Below are positions 52,868 to 61,095 of a stretch of 64,000 nt of DNA, piece by piece. Origin of the DNA: Billgrantia desiderata (lineage in GTDB: Bacteria; Pseudomonadota; Gammaproteobacteria; Pseudomonadales; Halomonadaceae); NCBI GenBank assembly GCA_011742915.1, contig JAAQTN010000002.1, forward strand, positions 154,616 to 218,615, in the 5' to 3' direction. Under the pieces are notes generated by a model. That model did not search any database. It saw only the letters and a program-made list of their open reading frames with translations, and was not told the origin of the DNA. Position numbers and translations under genes: made by a program. Positions within the stretch are counted from its first letter, which is position 1. Each line of letters begins with the position of its first letter.

Positions 52868-53428
52868 ATGCACACCATCACTCAACCGATCGACAACGGC
52901 GTCAACGTCACCGCCCTGCTCGGCGCCCGCGAAGCGCTGTCCCAGGCCCCGGAGGCCGCCCGCTTCACCTGGCGCGCTCACTGCGACTGGATTCGCGGCA
53001 CGCACAGCCAGATCGCCGTCGAGGACTTCCACGGCCTCGGCGAAACCCAGCGGCATCGCTCACGCTTCACCTACCAGGCGGACCATCCCGAAGTGTTCGC
53101 CGCCGAAGACCAGGGCCCCACTCCGGTGGAGTACGTGCTCGTCGGGCTGGCCGCCTGCCTCACCGCCGGTGTTGCCGCCGTCGCCCAGCATCGCGGCATC
53201 CAGCTGCGCTCGGTCAAGGCCATGGTGGAGGGCGACATGGACATCCAGGGCATCCTCGGGATGGACCCGGAGGTGCGCAACGGCTTCGACGACATTCGCG
53301 TGACGTTCGAGATCGACGCCGACGCCAGCCGCGCGGATATCGAGGCGCTGGTCGCCCAATCGCAGAAGCGTTCGGCCGTGTACGACCTGCTGACCAATCC
53401 CACCCACGTGAAGGTCGAGCTGAAATGA
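52868..53428 (+). CDS. OsmC-family protein
   Basis: A 186-residue OsmC/Ohr-fold protein. Features: FTWRAHCDWIRGTHSQIAVEDF, TPVEYVLVGLAACLTAGVAAVAQ (peroxidatic-position Cys) and VYDLLTNPTHVKVEL. The second Cys of classic OsmC/Ohr peroxidases seems replaced by Ser (VAQSQKRSAVYDLL), as in several one-Cys subfamilies, so thiol peroxidase activity is doubtful. The start at 52868 has GAAGGAGAGCTCC before it. The gene overlaps the following monooxygenase gene by 4 bp. Confidence 0.9.
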   Translation: MHTITQPIDNGVNVTALLGAREALSQAPEAARFTWRAHCDWIRGTHSQIAVEDFHGLGETQRHRSRFTYQADHPEVFAAEDQGPTPVEYVLVGLAACLTAGVAAVAQHRGIQLRSVKAMVEGDMDIQGILGMDPEVRNGFDDIRVTFEIDADASRADIEALVAQSQKRSAVYDLLTNPTHVKVELK

Positions 53429-54681
53429 AGCGTGTGACCTCCGTGGTCATCGGCGCTGGGCACGCCGGGCTCGCCATGAGCCATCATCTGGCCCGGCACG
53501 GCATCGACCATGTGGTGCTGGAACGCGGCGAGGTGGCCAACGCCTGGCGCCACGAACGCTGGGAGTCGCTGCGCCTGCTCACGCCCAACTGGCAGTGCCG
53601 CCTGCCCGGGCAGGCCTACACCGGGCCGGAGCCGGAAGGCTTCATGAGCATGCCGGAGCTGATCGCCTTTCTCGACGACTATGCACGGGGCCTTTCGGCC
53701 CCGCTGCATACCGCAACCGAAGTGCTCGCGCTGCATCAGGTGGAGAACGGCTACCGGATCATTACCAACCGGGGAGAATGGCGCTGCCGCGCGGCGATCA
53801 TCGCCACCGGCGCCTGCCAGCTCCCCATCGTGCCTGCCATGGCGACGGCCCTGCCGCCCTGGATCATGAGCCTGACGCCGCATGCCTACCGTCGACCGGA
53901 GCAGCTGCCAGAAGGCGGCGTGCTGGTGGTAGGCGCCTCGGCCACCGGCGTGCAGCTGGCCGACGAGCTTCAGCGCAGCGGTCGCCCCGTCACGCTGGCA
54001 GTGGGGCAGCACCTGCGCCTGCCGCGACGCTACCGCGGCCGTGACATTCAATGGTGGCTGGAGCATGCCGGCCTGCTCGACCAACGCTTCGACGAGGTGG
54101 AAGATCTCGCCCGCGCCCGGCGTCAGCCTTCTCCGCAGCTGCTGGGCAACGCCACGTCTGAGGATCTGGATCTCAACGCCCTGAGCGGGCGTGGCGTGCG
54201 CCTGGTGGGGCGTCTGGCCGGCCTTGTCGGTTTTCGGCTGCAGTTCTCGGGCTCACTGGCCGTTCACTGCACCGCCGCGGATCTCAAGCTGGCGCGGCTG
54301 CTCGACAACCTGGACGCCTGGGCCATCGCCCATGGCTGGCACGGCGCCCTGCCGGCCCCGGAGCGCCCGGTGCCCACCATGGTGCCACCGCGGCCTTGCC
54401 TGGGCCTCGACCTGGCTGCTGGTGAGATCAAGACGGTGCTCTGGGCCACCGGCTTTCGTCCCGACTTCAGTTGGCTCCAGGTACCGGCGTTCGACGCCCG
54501 CGGGCGCCTGCGTCATGAAGGCGGCGTGGTGGCACCCGGCCTCTACGCCATGGGCCTGCCCTTCATGCGAAGGCGCAAGTCGGGCGCCATCCACGGCGCC
54601 GATGACGACGCCGCCGAACTCAGCGCCCACCTGGCCGCCTGGCTGGCCAAGGCGAAAACGCACCACGGTAGCCTTGCATGA
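53425..54681 (+). CDS. Flavin-dependent monooxygenase/oxidoreductase
   Basis: A 418-residue FAD-binding protein of the CzcO/Trk1-like flavoprotein group. FAD motif: VIGAGHAGLAMSHHLARHG (residues 6-24). NAD(P)H motif: VLVVGASATGVQLADEL (about 166-182). Closing FMO-type motif: LWATGFRPDFSWL (about 340). The characteristic WRHERWESLRLLTPNW stretch after the first motif is present. It would oxidise a small substrate at N, S or C. It is the last gene of the SARP cassette and is followed by a strong terminator. Confidence 0.9.
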   Translation: MKRVTSVVIGAGHAGLAMSHHLARHGIDHVVLERGEVANAWRHERWESLRLLTPNWQCRLPGQAYTGPEPEGFMSMPELIAFLDDYARGLSAPLHTATEVLALHQVENGYRIITNRGEWRCRAAIIATGACQLPIVPAMATALPPWIMSLTPHAYRRPEQLPEGGVLVVGASATGVQLADELQRSGRPVTLAVGQHLRLPRRYRGRDIQWWLEHAGLLDQRFDEVEDLARARRQPSPQLLGNATSEDLDLNALSGRGVRLVGRLAGLVGFRLQFSGSLAVHCTAADLKLARLLDNLDAWAIAHGWHGALPAPERPVPTMVPPRPCLGLDLAAGEIKTVLWATGFRPDFSWLQVPAFDARGRLRHEGGVVAPGLYAMGLPFMRRRKSGAIHGADDDAAELSAHLAAWLAKAKTHHGSLA

Positions 54682-54695
54682 GCCCCGCAATCGCC

Positions 54696-54733
54696 AAGCC
54701 CCAGCCGCTCGGGGTGAGCGGCTGGGGCTTCTC
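54696..54733 (+). terminator. Terminator of the SARP cassette
   Basis: AAGCCCCAGCCGCTC (54696-54710), loop GGGGT, GAGCGGCTGGGGCTT (54716-54730), then CTC. A perfect 15-bp stem with a weak T-run. Confidence 0.75.
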
Positions 54734-54819
54734 ACCATCGACCGCGCCCACTCGGAACAGCGCTGAGCCTCAGGATCCTTTATCATCCACATTCTTCAGA
54801 CTTAAATCCGGGATGACAT

Positions 54820-55488
54820 GTGAAAGCTCTGGTCATCGAAGACAACCCGAACCTGGCCACCTCCATCGCCACTTTCCTCGGCGAGGCGGGCTTCCAGGTG
54901 GAGACCTGCGGCGACGGTCGCAGCGCCGAGCACCTGCTGCAAACGCTCTCCTTCGACTTGATCCTGCTGGACCTAGGCCTGCCCGAGCTGGACGGCATCC
55001 ATCTGCTGCGCCGCCTGCGCAGCCGGCACGACAAGACGCCCGTGCTGATCATCTCGGCGCGGGACGCCCTGGACCAGCGCGTGCTCGGCCTGGAGGAGGG
55101 TGCCGACGACTACCTGGCCAAACCCTTCTCGCTGGTGGAGGTGGTGGCACGGGCGAAGGCGCTGGTGCGCCGGGCGAAGCAGTTCGGCGAGAACAGCCTG
55201 CAGTGCGGTGACATCGAGCTGCCTTCCGGCAGCCCGGCCGTGCTGGTCGCTGGCCAGCCGGTCACGCTGCACCGTCGTGAGCGTGAGGTACTCGAATACC
55301 TGCTGATCAATCAGGGGCGCCTGGTGAGCAAGGCGCAGCTGATCGACCGGCTATCGGACCTGGACGATGCCGTCTCCCCCAGCGCCATCGAGACCTACAT
55401 CTCGCGCCTGCGCAAGAAACTGGGCAATGGCATCCAACTGCGTACCGTACGCGGCCTCGGCTACCTGCTCGACACCAAGTCCAACTGA
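54820..55488 (+). CDS. tctD: Response regulator, OmpR/PhoB family (TctD-like)
   Basis: A 222-residue regulator. The receiver has acid pocket Glu8/Asp9, phospho-acceptor Asp51 (LILLDLGLPELDG), Ser (IISARD) and Lys (DDYLAKPF). The C-terminal winged helix reads LHRREREVLEYLLINQGRLVSKAQLIDRL, ending IQLRTVRGLGYLLD. The start is GTG (54820), in the family position. The kinase gene begins 1 bp after its stop. With the TctCBA genes convergent downstream, this is most likely TctD, the tricarboxylate regulator. Confidence 0.9.
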   Translation: MKALVIEDNPNLATSIATFLGEAGFQVETCGDGRSAEHLLQTLSFDLILLDLGLPELDGIHLLRRLRSRHDKTPVLIISARDALDQRVLGLEEGADDYLAKPFSLVEVVARAKALVRRAKQFGENSLQCGDIELPSGSPAVLVAGQPVTLHRREREVLEYLLINQGRLVSKAQLIDRLSDLDDAVSPSAIETYISRLRKKLGNGIQLRTVRGLGYLLDTKSN

Positions 55489-55489
55489 C

Positions 55490-56869
55490 ATGACTTCCAT
55501 TCGCTCCCGCCTGCTGCTGTGGATCGGCCTGCCCTTTACTCTGGTCGGCCTGCTGACCCTCGCCACCAGCTATTACGTGCTCTCCCACCAGATCACCGAG
55601 ACCTTCGACGACATGCTGCTCAACGCCGCGGAGCGCCTGGAGCGACGCATCTATTCGGTGGACGGCGAGCTGCGCATCAACATGCATTACTTCAGCATCA
55701 GCACCCTGGGCAGCCGCGGCGATGGCAAGATCTTCTATCGGATACGCGATGCCGAGGGCAACATGCTGGCGGGCTTCGACGGTCTGGCAGACCCGCCGGG
55801 CGACCTCGACGAGCCGCTGTTCTACGACACCCGTTACGCCGGCAACACGCTGCGTGCCGTGGCCACCACCTTCCCCGTGGTGCGCTCCACCCGCAGCGGC
55901 CAGATCGAAGTGATCGTGGCCGAGTCGACCGAAGCCAGGCAGAACATGATCAACGAGTTTCTGCTCACGCTCTCGGTGCTGATCGCCATCGGCGGCCTGC
56001 TGGCCGTCACCATCGCCCTGCTCGCCATTCATCGCGGCCTGGCCCCGCTACGCTCGATCAGCCGCTCGCTGCGCCGCCGTTCGCAGAACGACCTCGAGCC
56101 GATCGAAGCCGAAGTGCCCAGGGAAGTCTCGACGCTCGTCGCCAGCATCAATGGCCTGATGATGCGAATGCGCCAGAGCATTCACAACACCCAGCAGTTC
56201 AATGCCGATGTATCGCACCAGTTGCGCACGCCCATTTCGGAGATTCGCGCCCTGGCGGAGCTCACCTCCCGCCAGTCCATCGACCCGCGAGCCAGGAACA
56301 GCCTGGAGGAGATCGGGCGTATCGCCGAGAGCGCAGGCTACACGGTGCAGCAGCTGCTCACCCTGGCCAAGGCGCGTCACGAGCTGGTGGATACTTCCGC
56401 CATGGCCATCGCCGACCTCGCCGAGCTGAGCCGGGTGGCATGCACCGATTCGATTTCGCGGATCTACCAGCGCGGTCAGGAGCTCGAGTTCTGCGAACGT
56501 GAGAGCGACTGTTTTGTCATGGCGGACAGCGTGATGCTGCGCTGGCTGATCCAGAATCTGGTCGAGAACGCCAGCCAGCATGCCGGCGGCAGCCAGCCCT
56601 ATCGCGGCACCATCTACGTGCGGGTTTCCCGCAGCGAGGGAGCGGTGCAATTGCGGGTCAGCGATGACGGGGTCGGCGTGAGCCCGGAGCAGCTGGCCAG
56701 ACTGACCGAGCGCTTCTACCGTGCCAGCCCCGAAACGCCGGGCAGTGGGCTTGGCCTGGCCATCGTCGACGAGATCGCCCGCGCCCACGGCGCCACGCTG
56801 GCACTCGACAGCCCACCGGGGCAAGGGCTAACGGTGACGGTGACCTTCCCCCAGCCACCTGCCCAGTGA
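55490..56869 (+). CDS. tctE: Sensor histidine kinase (TctE-like)
   Basis: A 459-residue kinase. TM1 is about residues 9-30; a periplasmic 2CSK_N-type sensor (about 31-155) follows; TM2 is about 156-180; then HAMP-like region, H-box FNADVSHQLRTPISEIRAL (His243), N-box LIQNLVENASQHA, and G-boxes DDGVGV and GSGLGLAIV. It would sense an extracellular carboxylate and phosphorylate the TctD-like partner. Its last 42 bp overlap the convergent AbrB-family gene, so strong transcription of one could disturb the other. Confidence 0.9.
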   Translation: MTSIRSRLLLWIGLPFTLVGLLTLATSYYVLSHQITETFDDMLLNAAERLERRIYSVDGELRINMHYFSISTLGSRGDGKIFYRIRDAEGNMLAGFDGLADPPGDLDEPLFYDTRYAGNTLRAVATTFPVVRSTRSGQIEVIVAESTEARQNMINEFLLTLSVLIAIGGLLAVTIALLAIHRGLAPLRSISRSLRRRSQNDLEPIEAEVPREVSTLVASINGLMMRMRQSIHNTQQFNADVSHQLRTPISEIRALAELTSRQSIDPRARNSLEEIGRIAESAGYTVQQLLTLAKARHELVDTSAMAIADLAELSRVACTDSISRIYQRGQELEFCERESDCFVMADSVMLRWLIQNLVENASQHAGGSQPYRGTIYVRVSRSEGAVQLRVSDDGVGVSPEQLARLTERFYRASPETPGSGLGLAIVDEIARAHGATLALDSPPGQGLTVTVTFPQPPAQ

Positions 56870-57850
56870 AATGATCGCCGGTGTCGCCAGAATCAGCAGC
56901 AGCAGGCGCAGCACATGGTGCGACACCACGTAGAGCGGGTCGACGTCCAGCGCCACCGCGATCACCGCCATTTCCCCGACACCGCCCGGTAGCAGCGCCA
57001 GCAGCGCCGCCGTGAAGGAGTGCGTCGTGAAGCTCGCCAACAGCCAGGCGGTGGCCACCGCCATCAACACGGCATAAAGCCCGAACAGCAGCCCGTAGCG
57101 CCCCACCTGGACGACCCGCTGCCAAGGCGTGCCGGCAAAGCGCGCCCCCACCGAGCTGCCCAGCACCAGAAAGGTGGCCACCAGCAGCACATCGGGTAGC
57201 GCCACCCCATGGCCCAGGCTCGCCAGCACCACCCCTACGGCCATGGGCCCCAGGAACTCCGGCAGCGGAAAGCGCAGCAGCCGGCCCAGCCACCAGGAAG
57301 CAGGTGCCAGCAACAGCAGAGAGACGCCCGCCCAGCTCACGCCGTTGCCCTCACCCAGTGCAATGCCTCCGGCCAGGTAGCTGGCCATGAAGGCCGCCGA
57401 TGCCACCACGATCACCAGACGCATGGCGTGGGTGATGGCAATCCAGCGGATGTCCACGCCCAGACGCTCGGCCAGGATCACCGTGGCATTCATGCTGCCC
57501 GGGAAGGAGCAGAACACGGCGCTCAGCCTGCTCATCCCGCTGCTGGAGAACAGCCAGGCGCCGCCGGCCAGCATCAAGCCCATGTATGCCAGCATGGCCA
57601 GCACGCTAGGATACCACTCCAGCAGGTGCGACAGCTCGCCCAGCTCGATACGGTTACCGATGAACAGCCCCAGCATGGCGATGGAACCGCGATGCAGCCG
57701 CTTGTCGATACCCGCCCTTACGCCGGCCAATGAAGCGATCAGCACCGCGAACAGCGGCCCCAGCATCCAGGCCATGGGCACGGAAACCAGGGTGGCGATA
57801 GCGCCACCCAGAGCCCCGATCGACAACGTCGAAACGGTACGCAGCCCCAT
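56828..57850 (-). CDS. AbrB-family (AbrB/LrgB-unrelated, YgjV-type duplication) membrane protein
   Basis: A 340-residue membrane protein with about 10 helices in two similar halves (AbrB duplication, formerly called ammonia monooxygenase): IGALGGAIATLVSVPMAWMLGPL, FCSFPGSMNATVILAERLGVDIRW, then ALLALLPGGVGEMAVIAVALDVDPLYVVSHHVLRLL in the second half. The HH-x-LRL motif is typical. The family's role is unknown, although it often occurs next to TTT (TctABC) transporters, as here, where it follows the TctA gene by 3 bp. It is probably the last gene of that operon. Confidence 0.85.
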   Translation of the reverse strand: MGLRTVSTLSIGALGGAIATLVSVPMAWMLGPLFAVLIASLAGVRAGIDKRLHRGSIAMLGLFIGNRIELGELSHLLEWYPSVLAMLAYMGLMLAGGAWLFSSSGMSRLSAVFCSFPGSMNATVILAERLGVDIRWIAITHAMRLVIVVASAAFMASYLAGGIALGEGNGVSWAGVSLLLLAPASWWLGRLLRFPLPEFLGPMAVGVVLASLGHGVALPDVLLVATFLVLGSSVGARFAGTPWQRVVQVGRYGLLFGLYAVLMAVATAWLLASFTTHSFTAALLALLPGGVGEMAVIAVALDVDPLYVVSHHVLRLLLLILATPAIISLGRWLGEGHRHR

Positions 57851-57853
57851 CGC

Positions 57854-59362
57854 TCAGGCGCCGAGCGGCTGGCGACGCCGCCGGAACCAGTTCACCAGAT
57901 GCTGACCGAACAGCGAGATGAGCAGCAAGGCCAGGATAATCAGCGTTACCGGCCGCTCCAGTACGTAGGCCAGGTTGCCGCCGCTGATCTGGTAGGAGTG
58001 CAGCAATGACTTCTCCGCCATGGCCCCCAGCAGCATGCCGATCACGGCGGCAGGCACCGAGTAGCCGTAATGGCGCAGCAGCCAGCCGACCACCGCGAAG
58101 ATCAGTACCGTGGCGGGCCCGGTCATGTTGCCGGTCAAGCCGAAGGAGCCCATCACCGCCAGCACCAGCACCGAGGGAATCAGGTAGCGCATCGGCACCT
58201 TGACGATGTTGGCCAGCAGCGGGATGAACAGCAGCCCGATTACCATCAGCAGGAACACCTGGGCGAAGTTGGCAAAGATGATGGCGTAGACCACATCCGT
58301 CTGCTGGCGGATGAACTGCGGCCCACCGGTGATGTTGTGCATGGCGAAAGCCGCCAGCATCACCGCCGTGGCGCCCCCGCCCGGGATGCCCAGCGCCAGC
58401 AGTGTCGCCATGGAGCCCGCCTCGGAAGTGCTGTTGGCCGACTCGGACGCCACCACGCCCTTGGGGTTGCCCTTGCCGAACGAACTCGGGTCCTTGTCGC
58501 GGCGCTGGGTCTCCACATAGGAGAGCAGGTTGGATACCGACGACCCCACCCCCGGCACGGCGCCGACGAACACGCCGATGAAGCCACCCCGGATCAGTAC
58601 CCAGGGATACGTCACGGCCATCTTGAAGCCCTGGAAGATTTCCGAGATCTTGACCTTGCGCGAGGCTTCCGATTCGACGATGTAGCCCTTGTTGGCCAGC
58701 TTGAACAGCTCCGAAGCCGCGAACATACCCATCATCGCGGGGATGACCGGCACCCCGTCGAGCAGGAAGGTCTGCCCCATGGTGCCCCTGGCCATGCCCA
58801 GCTCGTTGAAGCCGATGGTGCCCACCAGCATGCCGACGAAACCGGCCATCAGCCCCTTCAGCATATGCTCGCCCCGCAGGGTGGCGATCAGCGTCATGCC
58901 CCACAGGATGACGGCGAACATCTCCGCCGGCCCCAGCTTCAGCACCATGAAGGAGAGCGGCTGGATCATCAGGAACAGGATCAGGTAACCCATCAGCACG
59001 CCGATGACCGACGAGGCCAGCGCCACGCCCAGCGCCTGGTTGTGCTTGCCCTGGCGCGCCATGGGATAGCCGTCGAAAGCGGTGGCAATGGCCGAGGAGG
59101 TTCCGGGTATGTTCATCAGGATAGCCGGAATGCCACTGCCGAAGGAGCCACCGGTGAAGATGGCCGTGAGGAAGAGCATGGCCTGCACGAAGTCCATGTA
59201 CAGCGTCATGGGCAGGAAGATCGCCATGGCCATGGAGATCTGCAGGCCCGGCGTGGCCCCGAAGATCAGGCCGATGATGATGCCCGGTACGACCACCATC
59301 CAGGGGCTGAAATTGGTGAAGAGCAGCGCGAGCGCCTGCTCGACCGCAGCTAGATCGATCAT
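57854..59362 (-). CDS. tctA: Tripartite tricarboxylate transporter large permease TctA
   Basis: A 502-residue permease with about 11-12 helices. The TctA signatures are complete: VVPGIIIGLIFGATPGLQISMAMAIFLPMT near the start, GIPAILMNIPGTSSAIATAFDGYPMARQG (the PGTxxA-type substrate loop), and the second-half repeat VGAVPGVGSSVSNLLSYVETQRRDK. It works with the small permease TctB and the periplasmic receptor TctC encoded upstream. Gap to tctB is 12 bp. Confidence 0.95.
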   Translation of the reverse strand: MIDLAAVEQALALLFTNFSPWMVVVPGIIIGLIFGATPGLQISMAMAIFLPMTLYMDFVQAMLFLTAIFTGGSFGSGIPAILMNIPGTSSAIATAFDGYPMARQGKHNQALGVALASSVIGVLMGYLILFLMIQPLSFMVLKLGPAEMFAVILWGMTLIATLRGEHMLKGLMAGFVGMLVGTIGFNELGMARGTMGQTFLLDGVPVIPAMMGMFAASELFKLANKGYIVESEASRKVKISEIFQGFKMAVTYPWVLIRGGFIGVFVGAVPGVGSSVSNLLSYVETQRRDKDPSSFGKGNPKGVVASESANSTSEAGSMATLLALGIPGGGATAVMLAAFAMHNITGGPQFIRQQTDVVYAIIFANFAQVFLLMVIGLLFIPLLANIVKVPMRYLIPSVLVLAVMGSFGLTGNMTGPATVLIFAVVGWLLRHYGYSVPAAVIGMLLGAMAEKSLLHSYQISGGNLAYVLERPVTLIILALLLISLFGQHLVNWFRRRRQPLGA

Positions 59363-59374
59363 GATGTCGCTCCC

Positions 59375-59830
59375 TCAGTCCGGCAGGACCAGCATGTGCA
59401 TGGGATAGGGCAGCATCTCGGCGAAGAAGAACGCCGTGCCGAAGCCGAAGGCCAGGCTGTAGCCGCCCAGCAGCAGCCAGTTGCGTTCGCCCTTGAGCAG
59501 CAGGAACAGGGCAACGAACAGCACCGTGGCCACATCGAAGCCCAGGGTTTCCAGCGAGATGACATAGGCGGCAAACAGCCCCACTACCGGCAGCGTGCGA
59601 TGCAGCGGTTCCCCACCGTCATCCGGACGGGTGAGCAGAGTGCCCTGCTTCAGGCGAATGGCCACCTCCAGCAGCACGATGGCCAGCACCACGAGAGACA
59701 AGGGCAGGATCAGCAGGAGATTCTGTATGGCCGACGAGACCCGAATGGCATCCATCAGGTACCACAGGGTAAAGCCGGCCAGAGCCATGAGGACCAGCAG
59801 GTCCCCATAGTCGCGTTTATGGGTGGTCAT
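59375..59830 (-). CDS. tctB: Tripartite tricarboxylate transporter small permease TctB
   Basis: A 151-residue protein with four hydrophobic segments, the usual size for TctB. The segments are DLLVLMALAGFTLWYL, LLILPLSLVVLAIVLLEV, VVGLFAAYVISLETLGFDVATVLFVALFLLL and SLAFGFGTAFFFAEML; it ends PMHMLVLPD. Sequence is poorly conserved in the family, so position between tctC and tctA is the main support. The ATG at 59830 (MTTHKRDYGD) is preferred over the open frame to 59878. Confidence 0.9.
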   Translation of the reverse strand: MTTHKRDYGDLLVLMALAGFTLWYLMDAIRVSSAIQNLLLILPLSLVVLAIVLLEVAIRLKQGTLLTRPDDGGEPLHRTLPVVGLFAAYVISLETLGFDVATVLFVALFLLLKGERNWLLLGGYSLAFGFGTAFFFAEMLPYPMHMLVLPD

Positions 59831-59888
59831 GAGACGACTCCAGGCGGCCCCGACCATGGCTGGCCGGGGCCGCGTCATGCGGCAGGGA

Positions 59889-60896
59889 TCACTTCAGCAG
59901 GTGAGCGTACTTCTCGAACACTTCGTAGTTGGCCTGCATCAGCTCGTTGGCGCGCTCGGGGCCGACCCAGACGCCGCCGATGTCGTTGGCGGAGAGATGA
60001 TCCTGGACATCCTTGCGCGCCAGGGTGTTCTGGATCGCCTCGGAGAGCGCCTCGAAGCGCTCGGGATACTGGCGCTCCATTTCGCTGCTGACGGCGAAGC
60101 CGCGCATCGAGCCCTGCAGCACCGGTACTTCGAGACCCATCGGCTCGAGCGCCTCGTTGATGGGCGGAGCGTCCCACTGGTCGATGCGCTCGTCGTTGAC
60201 GACGGCCAGCGGCGTGAGAAACTCGCGGATGCCCTCGCTGCCCTCGGCGCTGATCGAGGTGAAGTGCACCTGGCCACCGGCCACCGCGGAACGCGCCTCG
60301 CCGCCGCTGTTGTAGGTCACCAGATTGAGGTTGTCCTGGGGAATGCCAGCTTCATCGAGCAGCAGCCGAACCATCAGATGGCCCGCCGAGCCCTGCACCA
60401 CCGAGCCGCGCACCTGGCCGGGGTTGTCGCGGATTTCCTCCAGCAGCGAAGGCAGGTCCTCGAAGCCGCTGTCCTTGTTGGCGGCAATCAGGTCGAGATC
60501 GAACCACTGGAAGTTGACGAACGAGAAGTCGTCGATGGCGTAGGACGCCCCACCGGTCAGGATGGTGTTGGTCAGGTACGGCGCAAAGGTGGAGGCGTAA
60601 ACGGTGTAGCCGTCGTCCGGCCGCGACAGAATATAGTTGGCGGAAACCTGGGTGCCTGCTCCCGGGCGGTTGGTCACGCGCACGGGCGTCTCGAGTTCTT
60701 CGGACAGGAAGTTGGACATGGCGCGCGCCATGCGGTCGGCGCTGCCGCCGGTACCGAAGCCCACCACCATATCGACGGGGCGATCAGGGTAATCGTCCGC
60801 CGCGACGGGCGCTGTCATCGTGAGTGAAGCCAGCACGGCTGCCAGAGTGCCGGTCATGAGCATCTTCCGACCGGTCTGTGAAATTCCTTCGAACAT
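59889..60896 (-). CDS. tctC: Tripartite tricarboxylate transporter substrate-binding protein TctC
   Basis: A 335-residue periplasmic receptor. Sec signal peptide (about 1-33, ending APVAADD) and the Bug/TctC fold: YPDRPVDMVVGFGTGGSADRMARAM, VTNRPGAGTQVSANYILSRPDDGYTV, and LNLVTYNSGGEARSAVAGGQVHF. The ligand is a carboxylate in known members. The loop usually reading PGGxxD is here FGTGGSAD. It is first in the tctCBA-abrB operon, whose transcription converges on tctDE. Confidence 0.94.
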   Translation of the reverse strand: MFEGISQTGRKMLMTGTLAAVLASLTMTAPVAADDYPDRPVDMVVGFGTGGSADRMARAMSNFLSEELETPVRVTNRPGAGTQVSANYILSRPDDGYTVYASTFAPYLTNTILTGGASYAIDDFSFVNFQWFDLDLIAANKDSGFEDLPSLLEEIRDNPGQVRGSVVQGSAGHLMVRLLLDEAGIPQDNLNLVTYNSGGEARSAVAGGQVHFTSISAEGSEGIREFLTPLAVVNDERIDQWDAPPINEALEPMGLEVPVLQGSMRGFAVSSEMERQYPERFEALSEAIQNTLARKDVQDHLSANDIGGVWVGPERANELMQANYEVFEKYAHLLK

Positions 60897-61042
60897 GGCG
60901 TGTACACCCTCATTGTTGGTTTATTGCGGAGCCTCGCCCCGGCAGTGCCCACTCTAGAGGGCCAACCTGTCACCAACCTTGCATGATCCATGCATTCGAC
61001 CAATGTCTAAAGCTCCATTCGCTGAACGGGGCCAGTCAGCAA

Positions 61043-61074
61043 GAAGCCTCGATAGCACATGCCATCGAGGCTTC
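61043..61074 (-). terminator. Hairpin after the NCS1 permease gene
   Basis: GAAGCCTCGAT (61043-61053) and ATCGAGGCTTC (61064-61074), a perfect 11-bp stem 22 bp after the permease stop in the reading direction, followed by TTCTTG. Weak T-run. Confidence 0.6.
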
Positions 61075-61095
61075 ACAGACAAGCTGGCGAGACGT

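Noticed and set aside
52868-53428. Active two-cysteine OsmC/Ohr peroxidase
   Set aside because: Only the first Cys is visible; the position of the second appears to be Ser, so peroxidase activity is not asserted.
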